Shown one piece after another: positions 1-8,403 of a DNA stretch of 64,000 bases. This DNA comes from Halochromatium glycolicum (GTDB lineage Bacteria > Pseudomonadota > Gammaproteobacteria > Chromatiales > Chromatiaceae): NCBI RefSeq assembly GCF_016584085.1, contig NZ_NRSJ01000018.1, positions 1-64,000 of the forward strand, written 5' to 3'. Numbering within the stretch: position 1 is the first letter of the stretch; the number at the start of each line of letters is the position of its first letter. A program made the position numbers and the translations under genes. Under the pieces are notes generated by a model that saw only the letters and a list, made by a program, of their open reading frames with translations, made no database searches and was not told where the DNA came from.

Positions 1-86
1 CCGTCGAAGAGCGTCATGATCAACGCATCCTTCTCCGCATGGCTCATGCGGTCGAGTTCGGCTTGGGTGGGACGGTGCAGCGTCAT
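1..86 (-). CDS. IS66-family transposase, N-terminal fragment at window edge
   Basis: Only the first 28 codons lie in the window; the gene runs off the left edge. The translation contains LSHAEKDALI-like text (here MSHAEKDALI, preceded by QAELDR), the hallmark start of the large IS66 transposase (TnpC). The ATG is at 84-86 on the minus strand. The protein would cut and join DNA to move an IS66 element. Whether the rest is intact cannot be seen. Confidence 0.6.
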   Translation of the reverse strand, partial: MTLHRPTQAELDRMSHAEKDALIMTLFD

Positions 87-402
87 GGCCTCAGCTTAGC
101 GCGATTTGGGGGAGCCTGAGTAGTAACGAGTTTGCGCACTATTAAGGGGCGCTATCAAGACAGCGGCTTGACTCGCGCAACCTCCTGATCGATCTGGCTA
201 CAGGGGCATTCTGTGAGGGCCTCTACGAACGAATCGCAGCGCGCAGTTGAATAGGCGAATGACTCAATCCCTGTCTCGGATCGCAGAGAGTACGATGTTT
301 CGCCGTTTGAAGGGCGAGATTAGTCTCTGGTCGCAGCCGTCCCTGGCAAAAATACCACGATGGCCACTAGAATCCTTGTGGCCAGATCTGCCTTGGTGTT
401 CG
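87..402. other. 316-bp gap with no recognised gene
   Basis: This stretch lies between the edge transposase and the phytase-like gene. A short open stretch on the plus strand near 170-250 ends in TGA and has no start codon or recognised similarity. I see no convincing terminator, RNA gene or inverted repeat. Confidence 0.3.
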
Positions 403-2679
403 TTACGGCAGTGCGCCAATCTCGACGAAGACCGTCTGCCCGATGGCGTCGTCTAACCCGTCATTATCGGTGATGATGAACGCAGCACCGTTCACGGGAG
501 AGATGGCGAGTCCTTCGAGCTTATCGGGCGTCCAGACACTATTTGTCTCGAGAACACCGAGGACATCCCGCAGCAGCGTCTTGTCAATGGTCGCGAGACC
601 GCTAGGATCATCCCACGGGCGGAAATCGGCAGAGGCGAGATCGACACGGTAGATGCGTTTCACCTGAGCGTCTGTCCCGAGCAGGTTATCGCGCTCGATG
701 ATTGCAAAGGTGCCATTGGGGAGCAGGGCGATCTCAGAGAGTCCAACCCAAGCGCCTTCCGGCGCTGGCGATTCGAGCCCGTCGAGCCGATAGCGGACGA
801 AGGTCCACTCGGCTGCGCCCGCGTCATAACGGCCTATCTTCACCTCGCCGTCAGGATCATCGTCCCATTCACGTTGCACCACGACATAGACCAGCTCGGT
901 CGTGCTATCGCCGGTGACGGCGATGCCCTCGAGGCCGCTGTTGGTGGCGTTTGCAACCAGACCATCCGGCAGTTCGACCTGGCTTTCGATAGTGCCTTCT
1001 GTGCTGACCTTGATAATCTGGTTCGGTCGCGCACCGTTGCGGCCCTCGGACGCCAGCCAGAAGCCGCCTTCGGGCGCCGCAGCAATGCCTTCCAGATCAA
1101 AGGCACCGTCCGGGCCGCCAACGGCGGTGCGACTTACGATGGCGGCCGGCTCAGCACTGATGTCGATCGTATAGAAATAGCTTTGGGCGAGGAACGAATC
1201 GCTAACGGAGTAGAGCGTGAGGGGATCATTTGGATCGGCAGTCAACCCCGACTGCGCCACCCAGGGGATCGGTACGCCGGCCGTTGAAGAATCGGGGTCG
1301 TCGAGGCTCTCGATCTGCGGGTATGTCGGTGCACCGGTGCCGTAGCGATACAGCGTGATCATGGACGGAAAGTTGTCCTCGCTGTTCTCGGCAGCGATCG
1401 CGAGGAGGTTTTGGCGTCTGAGTGCCTTGATGCCCTCCGGACCGCTACCACTGGCCAAGAGCTGATTCAGCACAGGGGCCGACGGTTCGCTTGCATCGTA
1501 CACGCCGACGACGTTTGCCCGTTCCGAACCAATGAAGAGGAGTTCTTCGCCGCGGAACTCACCGTACTCAGCAGCCTCGGGCTCTCCGCCCTTGTTCGCG
1601 GAACGACCCTCGTTGTAATGCCCAGCGCGCGCGGATGCGTGCTCAAACGACTCTGCAGACTCATAGACGACGGCGCCGGTTGCGGTATCGAAGACCGTGA
1701 ACCCGCGACTGCCCCCTTCCTCGCCGAATGCGTCTTCATAATCCCCTTCGTTAGCCGTTGCGGCCAGATGGTCGCCGATCCAGGTGATGGTGTCGGGCTC
1801 GCGGCGCTTCGTTAGGGTCTCAACAAAGGTGATCAGGCCCTGTTCCTGTGGTCCGAGCTCTTCCTCAGTCGCATCGACGTTTTGGACGGTGGTTTCGCCT
1901 GCGGCAAAATGATTCGTGACCGAAGCAGTGCGCAGATCGACCACGACGATGTGGTTGTTCTCCTGCAACGTGACGATCGCCTCGTTGCGGCGATTGATGT
2001 CAACAAACTCGGGCTCGGGGTCCTCTGGTGCCACGTCGGCGAGTCCGGTCAGATCGACATCACGTGTAGTCCAGCGCGAAGGTGGACCGAACATCCGCAC
2101 CACAACGAGTTTTCCGGGCGGGGCCTGCGGGAGCAGTCCGTCGTTGAAGTCTTCGTTCCGTTCGTTCTCGACGGCCACTGCGGCATAGCGGCGATTAGAG
2201 GCGATAGCGATGGAATCCGGCTGACCACCGAGATCGATGGTTCGCTCGATCGAGCGGCGCAACAGATCGATGATCGCGAGCTCGCCCGTGCGCACCGAAG
2301 GCTCGCCTTCCTCGTCTCCAGGTGAGGTGTTGATGCCGACGAGTGCATAGCGACGGTCGCGAACTGCAACACTGGTCGGTTCGCCGCTGAGGGCGATGGT
2401 GCCGTCAGGCAAGGGGTTCTCGGGATCACGGATGTCGACGAAGCCGATCACGGCGTTGTCGCTGTCCGTGTAGAGCAGGGAACGACCACTCGGCGTTGCA
2501 TCGACAATTTCTGCAACGTCGGTTCCGTTGCTGGTCACATCGAAGGTGGCGATATGGCGAAAGCTGTCCGCAGCAGTAGTGCTCGCAAGCGTGTAAGCCC
2601 CCGCGCCAAAAGCGATGAGGGCTAGTTTTCGCATAAATCTACGGTGTGACATAAGTTGATTGCTAGAATGATTGAGCAT
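403..2679 (-). CDS. Exported esterase-like/phytase-like beta-propeller protein
   Basis: A 758-residue exported protein. Residues 1-40 form a signal peptide with a twin-arginine-like RRFMRK, then a hydrophobic stretch and an AxA-like end, so Tat export is possible. Residues about 40-440 read as repeated beta-propeller blades like those of choice-of-anchor/SMP-30-type proteins. The C-terminal part (about 470-758) has the style of the esterase-like phytase domain (PF13449), with the motifs DLEGIAA and GLEGIAV. The family is thought to hydrolyse phosphate esters outside the cytoplasm, but the substrate here is unknown. The start is supported by GAGGAA seven bases upstream of the ATG. It is the last of three leftward exported-protein genes and lies next to a glycerophosphodiesterase, which suggests phosphorus scavenging (inference). 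Confidence 0.7.
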   Translation of the reverse strand: MLNHSSNQLMSHRRFMRKLALIAFGAGAYTLASTTAADSFRHIATFDVTSNGTDVAEIVDATPSGRSLLYTDSDNAVIGFVDIRDPENPLPDGTIALSGEPTSVAVRDRRYALVGINTSPGDEEGEPSVRTGELAIIDLLRRSIERTIDLGGQPDSIAIASNRRYAAVAVENERNEDFNDGLLPQAPPGKLVVVRMFGPPSRWTTRDVDLTGLADVAPEDPEPEFVDINRRNEAIVTLQENNHIVVVDLRTASVTNHFAAGETTVQNVDATEEELGPQEQGLITFVETLTKRREPDTITWIGDHLAATANEGDYEDAFGEEGGSRGFTVFDTATGAVVYESAESFEHASARAGHYNEGRSANKGGEPEAAEYGEFRGEELLFIGSERANVVGVYDASEPSAPVLNQLLASGSGPEGIKALRRQNLLAIAAENSEDNFPSMITLYRYGTGAPTYPQIESLDDPDSSTAGVPIPWVAQSGLTADPNDPLTLYSVSDSFLAQSYFYTIDISAEPAAIVSRTAVGGPDGAFDLEGIAAAPEGGFWLASEGRNGARPNQIIKVSTEGTIESQVELPDGLVANATNSGLEGIAVTGDSTTELVYVVVQREWDDDPDGEVKIGRYDAGAAEWTFVRYRLDGLESPAPEGAWVGLSEIALLPNGTFAIIERDNLLGTDAQVKRIYRVDLASADFRPWDDPSGLATIDKTLLRDVLGVLETNSVWTPDKLEGLAISPVNGAAFIITDNDGLDDAIGQTVFVEIGALP

Positions 2680-2751
2680 GGGCGTTTCCTCGATCAGAGT
2701 TGTCCAAGAGACTGTTTGTTCATTGTGTTGCGTCGTGCGGACTCGAACGGG

Positions 2752-2774
2752 CAGGGCGCCAGTGCGGCGCCCTG
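2752..2774 (-). terminator. Stem-loop after the PEP-CTERM-like gene
   Basis: A perfect 9-bp stem (CAGGGCGCC / GGCGCCCTG) with a 5-base loop lies 45 bp beyond the stop of the gene at 2819. The T-rich side (GTGTTTTG) is on the plus strand, so on the minus strand this is a strong hairpin without a clear T-run. It may act as a partial terminator or mRNA-stabilising hairpin. Confidence 0.4.
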
Positions 2775-2818
2775 GTGTTTTGGTCCTCGAAGCGGTTAGG
2801 GCTGGGTGTTCCGCAGTG

Positions 2819-3589
2819 CTAGCTCTTTGCTCGCCTGGCGGTGACTCCTAGGCGTGCCCCGATGAGGGTGACAAAGCCAAGCGCCATCAGCATCGACACG
2901 GGTGGAACAGGGACAGGAATACCGTCGGCAAACCCGATTGTGCCGGTCGCGATGTCAATGGTGGCAAGCCCATCGGGCTCCAGCAACAGCGTGAATGGAT
3001 TGTCGCCTGATGTCATTGCATCGGGAGGACCAAAAAGGGCATCAGCGATTATCAGCTCAGAGATAAAGTCGTTCCCACCAACGACATTGCCGATGGCCTC
3101 GAATGCAAAGAACGCCTCGGCATAGGCGTCGCCGTTTGCGGGAGCAGAGGCCGCGGCTTCTAAGTCCCAATTCAAGAAAAAGTCGATCGTGATCTCATCG
3201 TCTGTCCCATTGAAGATATCGATGAAGGCGAAGCTGTCAGCGAGAGCGTCGACGATTTCACCTTTTCCTGCCTGGGCATTTGAGCTAGCGTTGAGAACGG
3301 CATCAATACCGACACCGACACCAAACGGATCATCGAAAAACTCGACGTTTGCGTCGACGTTGGCCGTTCCCGTCCCGAAGGTGTCGGTTTCAAAATCGGG
3401 AAAACCATCGATCGTGAGGCCGGTGAAGTCGCCGTTCGGGTCTGTTGTGGTGATACCAGTCAGGAGCAGGTCGGCAACGGTCGAGCTATTGAAAACACCG
3501 GCTTGAACGGTAGGTGTTACAAGGACTGTGCCGGCCAAGGCGAGGCTTGCGAGTAGCCGGCTTAGGTGCGTGCGTGCTGGAGTCATCAT
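2819..3589 (-). CDS. PEP-CTERM-like exported protein
   Basis: A 256-residue exported protein of unknown function. From the chosen ATG it begins with a short basic region, a hydrophobic core and a VQA cleavage site. The last 30 residues have the tripartite pattern of an exosortase target: a proline motif (VPVPPV), a transmembrane helix, and a basic tail ending RRAKS. The motif departs from the classic VPEP/VPLPA form, so sorting by exosortase is likely but not certain. The middle is acidic, Asp/Asn-rich and beta-prone, as is usual for these proteins. The longer reading frame adds 19 residues upstream. I prefer the ATG at 3589 because GAGAGAGG lies just before it and the signal peptide then starts correctly. 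Confidence 0.65.
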   Translation of the reverse strand: MMTPARTHLSRLLASLALAGTVLVTPTVQAGVFNSSTVADLLLTGITTTDPNGDFTGLTIDGFPDFETDTFGTGTANVDANVEFFDDPFGVGVGIDAVLNASSNAQAGKGEIVDALADSFAFIDIFNGTDDEITIDFFLNWDLEAAASAPANGDAYAEAFFAFEAIGNVVGGNDFISELIIADALFGPPDAMTSGDNPFTLLLEPDGLATIDIATGTIGFADGIPVPVPPVSMLMALGFVTLIGARLGVTARRAKS

Positions 3590-3707
3590 CAGGGTGAAAC
3601 CTCTCTCGTCGTAAGTCTTCAAATGGAAGATGAAGGCGAGCAACAACGCGGTTAGTGCGGAACGCAGTTGCCGGGTGGTGCGGTAGCGGAAACGAGTTGA
3701 CTAGCGG

Positions 3708-4988
3708 CTATAGATCCATGCAGTTGGCGTAGAAGGTCACGGTAGCCGGCCAGTCGGAGAAGATTCCGATGACACCGACCTGCCGGGCTAGGACGTCGAC
3801 CAACCTCAGCATGTCACCCTCGGTGCTCAGCGTGTCGTTGACGGTCTGGTAGTACCATCCGCCGTCACCGTCGGCGAGAATGCCGGAGCGCTCTAGGGTC
3901 CAGGTAATGATGTCGAGTTCGGCCGCCTTGGCGTCGAGGGCATACTGAGAGGGAACGATTTGGCCGCCGTCGGCGGTGACCAGCGCCCACAGCGGTGGTG
4001 CGACAATGTTGATTCCGGCGGCCTTGTAACCGGCTAGCGTCGCCGCGTCCGGTAGCTGGCTAGGATCACCAGCATCGTCGAGATAGACGGATTGGGCGCC
4101 GAACTCGGGCTCGTTGTTGATCCAATACAATATGTCGTCGTAAACAAAGGATTGCACCCAGGCATCGCGCGGGCGGATACCTCCGGCTTTCAGCTCGTCG
4201 ATGAGCTTCTGGCGGTAGTCGTCGTAGGTGAATAGGGTTCCGTCGTGCAGCTCGAACGGCATCTCGACGCTAGGCGACTTCAATTCGGGTGTGAGACCGA
4301 CCCGCAGGGTCCTGAACAGCGCTAAGCTCTCGGCGTGGGTCATCAGCGTGCCGCTGGTGGGGCCGGCATAGAGGTCGGTGCGCCAACCTGCGGTGCCGCC
4401 GAGATAGGCTTCTGGAGTCGTGGCCGTGGTGTCAGCGGCGTCCATCTTGCCGTTGAGCGTCCGATACTCGGCGAGTGTGATATCGCTGGTACAGCAACGG
4501 GCGCTGGCCGGCGTCAATAGATTACCGTTCGCGTCATAGGTGGCTGGCTGGAAGGGCTGGGTGCACTTGGCGTTGAGATCAGGCCTGATGACGATGTCGG
4601 TGGTTGTGTGCAGATCGCACTGCGAGTGTCGGCACACTAGCTCGCCGTCTTTCGTGAAGGTGACGTCGCATTCGATGATGCCGGCGCCTTGGCGGGCCGC
4701 AGCGAGGTAGGATTCGAGCGTGTGCTCCGGGAACTGCATGCAGGCTCCCCGGTGGCCAATGGAGAACTTGCTCTTGCGAAAGACGCGCGTACGGCAGGAC
4801 TGAAGACTTTCTTTTAGGTCGCCGTCCGCGAGCTGATCGGTTAGGAACCCTGGCCGAGGGCCGAGCTGGGCGGTGATGTTGGTGTTGCGATATTGACTCA
4901 GGTCGTCTAGCTGAGCGGCGACGCTGCCGGTGAACAGCAGACCGGCTGCGGCCAATAACAGGATCACGATGGGGCTTCGGGCGCACAT
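3708..4988 (-). CDS. Glycerophosphodiester phosphodiesterase family protein
   Basis: A secreted enzyme that would split glycerophosphodiesters into glycerol 3-phosphate and an alcohol. The first 25 residues are a signal peptide ending SVAAQ. The catalytic signature of the GDPD TIM barrel is visible: H79-R80-G-A, then E107 and D109 in IIECDV, and H121 in the CRHSQCDL segment. At 426 residues it is longer than the cytoplasmic forms, and it has extra cysteines typical of exported GDPDs. It lies behind two other exported-protein genes on the same strand. A Pho-box-like repeat lies 182 bp upstream of the start, which would fit phosphate-starvation control (inference). Confidence 0.88.
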   Translation of the reverse strand: MCARSPIVILLLAAAGLLFTGSVAAQLDDLSQYRNTNITAQLGPRPGFLTDQLADGDLKESLQSCRTRVFRKSKFSIGHRGACMQFPEHTLESYLAAARQGAGIIECDVTFTKDGELVCRHSQCDLHTTTDIVIRPDLNAKCTQPFQPATYDANGNLLTPASARCCTSDITLAEYRTLNGKMDAADTTATTPEAYLGGTAGWRTDLYAGPTSGTLMTHAESLALFRTLRVGLTPELKSPSVEMPFELHDGTLFTYDDYRQKLIDELKAGGIRPRDAWVQSFVYDDILYWINNEPEFGAQSVYLDDAGDPSQLPDAATLAGYKAAGINIVAPPLWALVTADGGQIVPSQYALDAKAAELDIITWTLERSGILADGDGGWYYQTVNDTLSTEGDMLRLVDVLARQVGVIGIFSDWPATVTFYANCMDL

Positions 4989-5129
4989 CGAACATTCCTC
5001 GTCTTGGTTGGCGGGGTGACCTGCGGGGCGGGTTTGATGCTAAGGGATCAGGAAAATAACCCTGCAGCGCGCTCAGTTTAGCCACAGCCAGTGACGCTGA
5101 AATGTCCGTTGCGCGACGGTTTTGTGAAC

Positions 5130-5187
5130 GCCGCTCGTTTGATCGAGCGGCTTGGATCGATCGCCGTCTTGTGACGGAACTGTTACG
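5130..5187 (-). promoter_or_regulatory. Stem-loop and Pho-box-like direct repeat upstream of the GDPD gene
   Basis: At 5170-5187 the minus strand reads CGTAACA GTTC CGTCACA: two 7-mers spaced 11 bp apart, resembling the PhoB box (CTGTCAT repeated every 11 bp). At 5130-5151 a perfect 8-bp stem (GCCGCTCG/CGAGCGGC) with a 6-base loop lies between this site and the gene. The box is a weak match and no good -10 follows it, so this is a suggestion only. Confidence 0.3.
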
Positions 5188-5444
5188 ATCGGCCGGCCGC
5201 ACCAGCCTCGTCTAGACGGTTGAGGTCTGGCCTCCGCGTTGATGGTGTTGCGCTTGGCGTAGGGAATCGGGGTATCGTTTACGGCGATATGGACGCCTCC
5301 AGCATCGGGGAACGATGCTGGTGCGTATTGACCTCATGGAGGCGTTCTTCGCCCTTTAATCGGAGATACCGAAGCCTGGTTGCTGGATCGATCTGGTGGG
5401 TGTCGGCAAGAGCCGGGGGTTCTGAGGTCTGCCGCAATTGAAGT

Positions 5445-5473
5445 CGAGCCGGAGTCTTGTCGACTCCAGCTCG
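5445..5473 (-). terminator. Probable terminator after the peroxiredoxin gene
   Basis: A 12-bp stem with one mismatch (CGAGCCGGAGTC / GACTCCAGCTCG) and a 5-base loop lies 38 bp past the peroxiredoxin stop. On the minus strand it is followed by ACTTCAATT, a weak T-run. Confidence 0.5.
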
Positions 5474-5510
5474 GTTTGCCTGCAGCGCGGCGCTATAGGC
5501 CGCGCAAGGG

Positions 5511-6158
5511 CTAGAGCTCCTTCTTACAGAAATACCAGTCCGAGCACTCGTAGCCGGCGTCCATCCGGGCCTCGGCCTCTTCGGCCGTGGCCGGCGGTGG
5601 CACGATGACCTTGTCGCCGGGCTGCCAGCCCTCGGGGGTCGCGACACCATTGGCGTCACTGGTCTGCAGCGCCTTGACCAGCCGGACGAACTCGTCGATC
5701 GAGCGGCCGTTGCTCATCGGGTAGTAGACCATCGCGCGCAGCACACCCTCGGGGTCGATGACGAAGGTGGCGCGCACCGCCGAGGTGTCGCTGGCACCGG
5801 GCTGGATCATCCCGTAGGCCCTGGCCACCTGCATCGACAGGTCGGCGATGATCGGAAAACCGATCTCGACGCCGAATTTCTCCTTGATGTTCCGTTCCCA
5901 GGCGATGTGCGAGAAGTTGCTGTCGATCGACAGCCCGAGCAATTCGCAGCCGAGGGCCTGGAAGTCGGCATGGCGCTTGGCGAAGGCGATGAACTCGGTG
6001 GTGCAGACCGGCGTGAAGTCGGCCGGGTGCGAGAACAGCACCAGCCACTTGCCGCGGTAGTCCTCGAGGGTCTTGCGGCCATGGGTCGTCGGGGCGTCGA
6101 AGGCCGGGGCCGGCTCGTTCAGGCGGGGCATGCTAGGCGTTTGGGTCACGGTTTCCAT
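5511..6158 (-). CDS. Peroxiredoxin, Prx6 type
   Basis: A 215-residue thiol peroxidase that reduces hydrogen peroxide and organic peroxides in the cytoplasm. The peroxidatic cysteine is C52 in PVCTTE, preceded by the conserved HPADFTP. The long C-terminal arm carries C205 and C211 (YECSDWYFC), the arrangement seen in archaeal-type Prx6 enzymes where the arm cysteines take part in resolving the oxidised enzyme. The length fits the family (about 215-225). GGAGA before the ATG supports the start; a second ATG nine codons in is possible. It is transcribed alone and ends in a stem-loop. Confidence 0.92.
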   Translation of the reverse strand: METVTQTPSMPRLNEPAPAFDAPTTHGRKTLEDYRGKWLVLFSHPADFTPVCTTEFIAFAKRHADFQALGCELLGLSIDSNFSHIAWERNIKEKFGVEIGFPIIADLSMQVARAYGMIQPGASDTSAVRATFVIDPEGVLRAMVYYPMSNGRSIDEFVRLVKALQTSDANGVATPEGWQPGDKVIVPPPATAEEAEARMDAGYECSDWYFCKKEL

Positions 6159-6392
6159 CGATTGTCTCCAGTGATATCAATAGGCTGTGGCCAGGGCCAC
6201 ATCAAGTGGACGAGTGATAATCTAAAGCAATCGAAAGCGGCCGAAAAATTGTTTGAATAGATCGTTCTGATTGGTCTTGCAAATTGAGTAATATCAATTC
6301 ATAGCTATTATTGATTGCATGGCCTGAAGATCATCTCGCGGCGAGCATCGTCAATGGGATTCGTCAATCAGCAACGGCTGCCTTGCGCATAG

Positions 6393-6605
6393 CGCCCAAC
6401 CCGCAACGGCGATCAGCAACTTATCGTCTTGACCAACCTGCCCGCCGAGGCAGTTGCCGCCACGGTAGTCGAGCTCTACCGCAGCCGCTGGCGCATCGAG
6501 ACAATGGCTCAAGAGCTCGACGGGGATCACCACTCCGATAAAGGGCTGGTCCCGTTCGTGCTGCCTTCCGGGACGCGGCGATCGCTAGAAAGGATGTGGC
6601 TGTGA
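6393..6605 (+). pseudogene. Remnant of an IS4-type transposase
   Basis: An open stretch without a start codon reads LIVLTNLPAEAVAATVVELY, followed by RSRWRIETMAQEL. This is the YxxRWxIE signature block found near the end of DDE transposases of the IS4 group. It stops at 6603-6605, nine bases before the next repeat element begins. The upstream sequence holds no matching catalytic domain in any frame, so the element is decayed and cannot move by itself. Confidence 0.65.
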
Positions 6606-6613
6606 CCTGCTCA

Positions 6614-6770
6614 GGCGATTGCCGGAAAAGCTCGTACCGAATTGCGCAGGATGTTCGTTTGCCTTCGAGGAGCGTCGCCGGGAGCATAGCCGGGCTATGT
6701 GACCGGCGGCGCGACGAAGAAGGCGAGCGAAAAGACCAGCAAGGCGGTATGAGCCTTGACAGAAATCGCC
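6614..6770 (+). repeat. 157-bp MITE-like element, copy A
   Basis: The element starts GGCGATTGCC and ends GAAATCGCC, so its ends are inverted copies of GGCGATT. It is flanked by a direct TCA (6611-6613 and 6771-6773), a 3-bp target duplication. It has no convincing gene. The centre folds into a long GC-rich hairpin around CATAGCCGGGCTATG. Near-identical 157-bp copies lie at 30404 and 40404 in the other orientation, and a diverged copy lies near 63005. The TCA at 6771 is also the stop codon (TGA) of the neighbouring diguanylate cyclase. Confidence 0.88.
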
Positions 6771-7823
6771 TCAGAACGAAACCTGATTGCGACCGTTCCT
6801 TTTCGCCTTGTACAAGGCCGCATCGCCGCGCCCGATGATCGATTCCTGATCGTCTCCGGCGTTGTAACTGGCCACGCCCAGGCTCGCGGTCTTGGAACCC
6901 ACCGTGGGAAGCTCGCTTGCAGCAATCGCCGCGCGCAGTTTTTCCGCCAGACGGGCCGCCTGCGCGAGATCCGTGTTCGGCGCGATGACCAAGAACTCCT
7001 CACCGCCCCAGCGTCCCACCACATCCACCGCGCGCGTATTACTCATCAACACCTTCGCCAGGTAGATGAGCACCTGATCCCCGACCTGATGGCCATGCTG
7101 GTCGTTGATCAGCTTGAAGTGGTCCATATCCACCATGATCACCGAAAACGGCGTCGCATACCTCCTGGATCGCATCAGGTTCTCTTCCAATAGGTGATTG
7201 AGCCGAGCGCGGTTGGCCAACTCCGTCAAATGGTCCGTCATCGACAGTTTGGTCGCCTCGTACAAGCACAGCGCCGCCTCGGCGATCGCCAGATTGTCTT
7301 CCTCGAAGCGCAGAGAGATCCCCTCCACTCGCTCGAACCGATGCCCGAGCAGCAATACGATGCGGCTGCCGGCGGAGGCTGTCCAGAGCCAGTGCCGCAA
7401 GCCTTGCGCCCGCAACGCCTCGCGCACCTCAGGCGGCGCCTGTTCCGTGAGCAGGCTGGAGGGCTGTTCCGAAAGCGGTGCTGCGAGGGTCAGCTGAAAG
7501 GCCCGATCCAGGCCCAATGCATGCTCGACCGTAAGCGTCTCGGGGGAGGTCTGCTTGAGCACTGCGGCACAGTCGATTTGCAGAGACTCCACCAGCAGCG
7601 CCACGAGATGCTCGCCGAGGCGCTCCTCAGTTTGCCGATGGGTCGGCTCGCGATTGACGAGCAGGTAGAGGCGTTGGATGATGCGCGCGATGGCCCGCTG
7701 ACGATACGCGTCGCGGCGTGCCGCCCTCAGCTCGTGGTGCGCTTGGAGCAGACGCACCCCGAGTTCATTGTACTGCTGGCGGTAGAAATCGAGGGCCTGT
7801 TGGCTCTTCTGCGAATCATCCAT
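6771..7823 (-). CDS. Diguanylate cyclase with N-terminal GAF-like sensor region
   Basis: Makes cyclic di-GMP from two GTP. Numbering from the upstream TTG at 7838, the GGDEF domain spans about 200-355. It has the active-site loop GGEEF (278-282) and an RxxD inhibitory site (R269-D272) five residues before it, so product inhibition is expected. It ends with the usual GRNQVSF. Residues 10-60 look like a coiled coil and 70-195 a degenerate GAF-like sensor domain; no membrane helix is seen, so it is cytoplasmic. I chose the ATG at 7823 over the TTG at 7838. Its stop codon lies in the target duplication of repeat copy A. Confidence 0.9.
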   Translation of the reverse strand: MDDSQKSQQALDFYRQQYNELGVRLLQAHHELRAARRDAYRQRAIARIIQRLYLLVNREPTHRQTEERLGEHLVALLVESLQIDCAAVLKQTSPETLTVEHALGLDRAFQLTLAAPLSEQPSSLLTEQAPPEVREALRAQGLRHWLWTASAGSRIVLLLGHRFERVEGISLRFEEDNLAIAEAALCLYEATKLSMTDHLTELANRARLNHLLEENLMRSRRYATPFSVIMVDMDHFKLINDQHGHQVGDQVLIYLAKVLMSNTRAVDVVGRWGGEEFLVIAPNTDLAQAARLAEKLRAAIAASELPTVGSKTASLGVASYNAGDDQESIIGRGDAALYKAKRNGRNQVSF

Positions 7824-8403
7824 ACGGCGGTATCTCAACAGCTCTCAACAGCCGTTCGTTCTCGCTTCCCGAGCCGGCGAGGCCGTAGCGCTTGGGCCTT
7901 CAAGACGACACTGACCAGTGCTCGCATGAATCGCAGCCTATGCGCGAGCGATCCCGATGGGGACAGTCAGTCCGTACTCTTGGTCATGACCCCGCCAATT
8001 GTGAAGTGCGTCACGACTCCTGTCCAATCAGGTCCCCGACAGTCCCGGACTGGAGCAATCTGGACACCCGTGAAGGAGCCGAGCGGCGGACAACGCTCGC
8101 CGAGCGGAAGATCATGATGCCGTGGATGCCGGCTAGGGCATCGCGTCAGAAATACCGAGATCCTTTTCCTGCCACCTGGCTCTCGGCCCTGTAGGGGCCC
8201 GCTTGCGGGCGACCACGCCGCGCTCGCGGCCGCGAAGATCGCCCGCAAGCGGGCTCCTACCTCACGCCCTTGAGGGCAGCGACAATCGGCCTCGGGATTT
8301 CCGCCGTCTTGCGCTAGGTGCTCGCCGGGTGCGGCGCGGAAGCTTCGAGAGCCAGGGCCACAGCAGTCCGATGACGAGGATGGTGATGCCGACGATGATC
8401 AAT
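7824..8403. other. 580-bp gap with a REP-like repeat, otherwise no recognised gene
   Basis: The gap lies between the diguanylate cyclase start and the symporter stop. Apart from the REP-like inverted repeat at 8191-8260 I see no convincing coding frame or RNA. Short frames present here lack ribosome sites and similarity. Confidence 0.35.
8191..8260. repeat. REP-like long inverted repeat
   Basis: The arms GTAGG(G)GCCCGCTTGCGGGC and GCCCGCAAGCGGGCTCCTAC (8191-8212 and 8239-8260) are near-perfect inverted copies with a 26-base spacer rich in CG. Each arm is itself palindromic (CCCGCTTGCGGG). Such CCCGCAAGCGGGCTCCTAC units are a common type of gammaproteobacterial REP sequence. It lies downstream of the symporter gene and could limit read-through. 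Confidence 0.65.

Noticed and set aside
5220-5510. Possible small RNA or small gene between GDPD and peroxiredoxin
   Set aside because: Apart from the terminator-like hairpin at 5445-5473 there is no promoter, ribosome site or conserved frame to support it.
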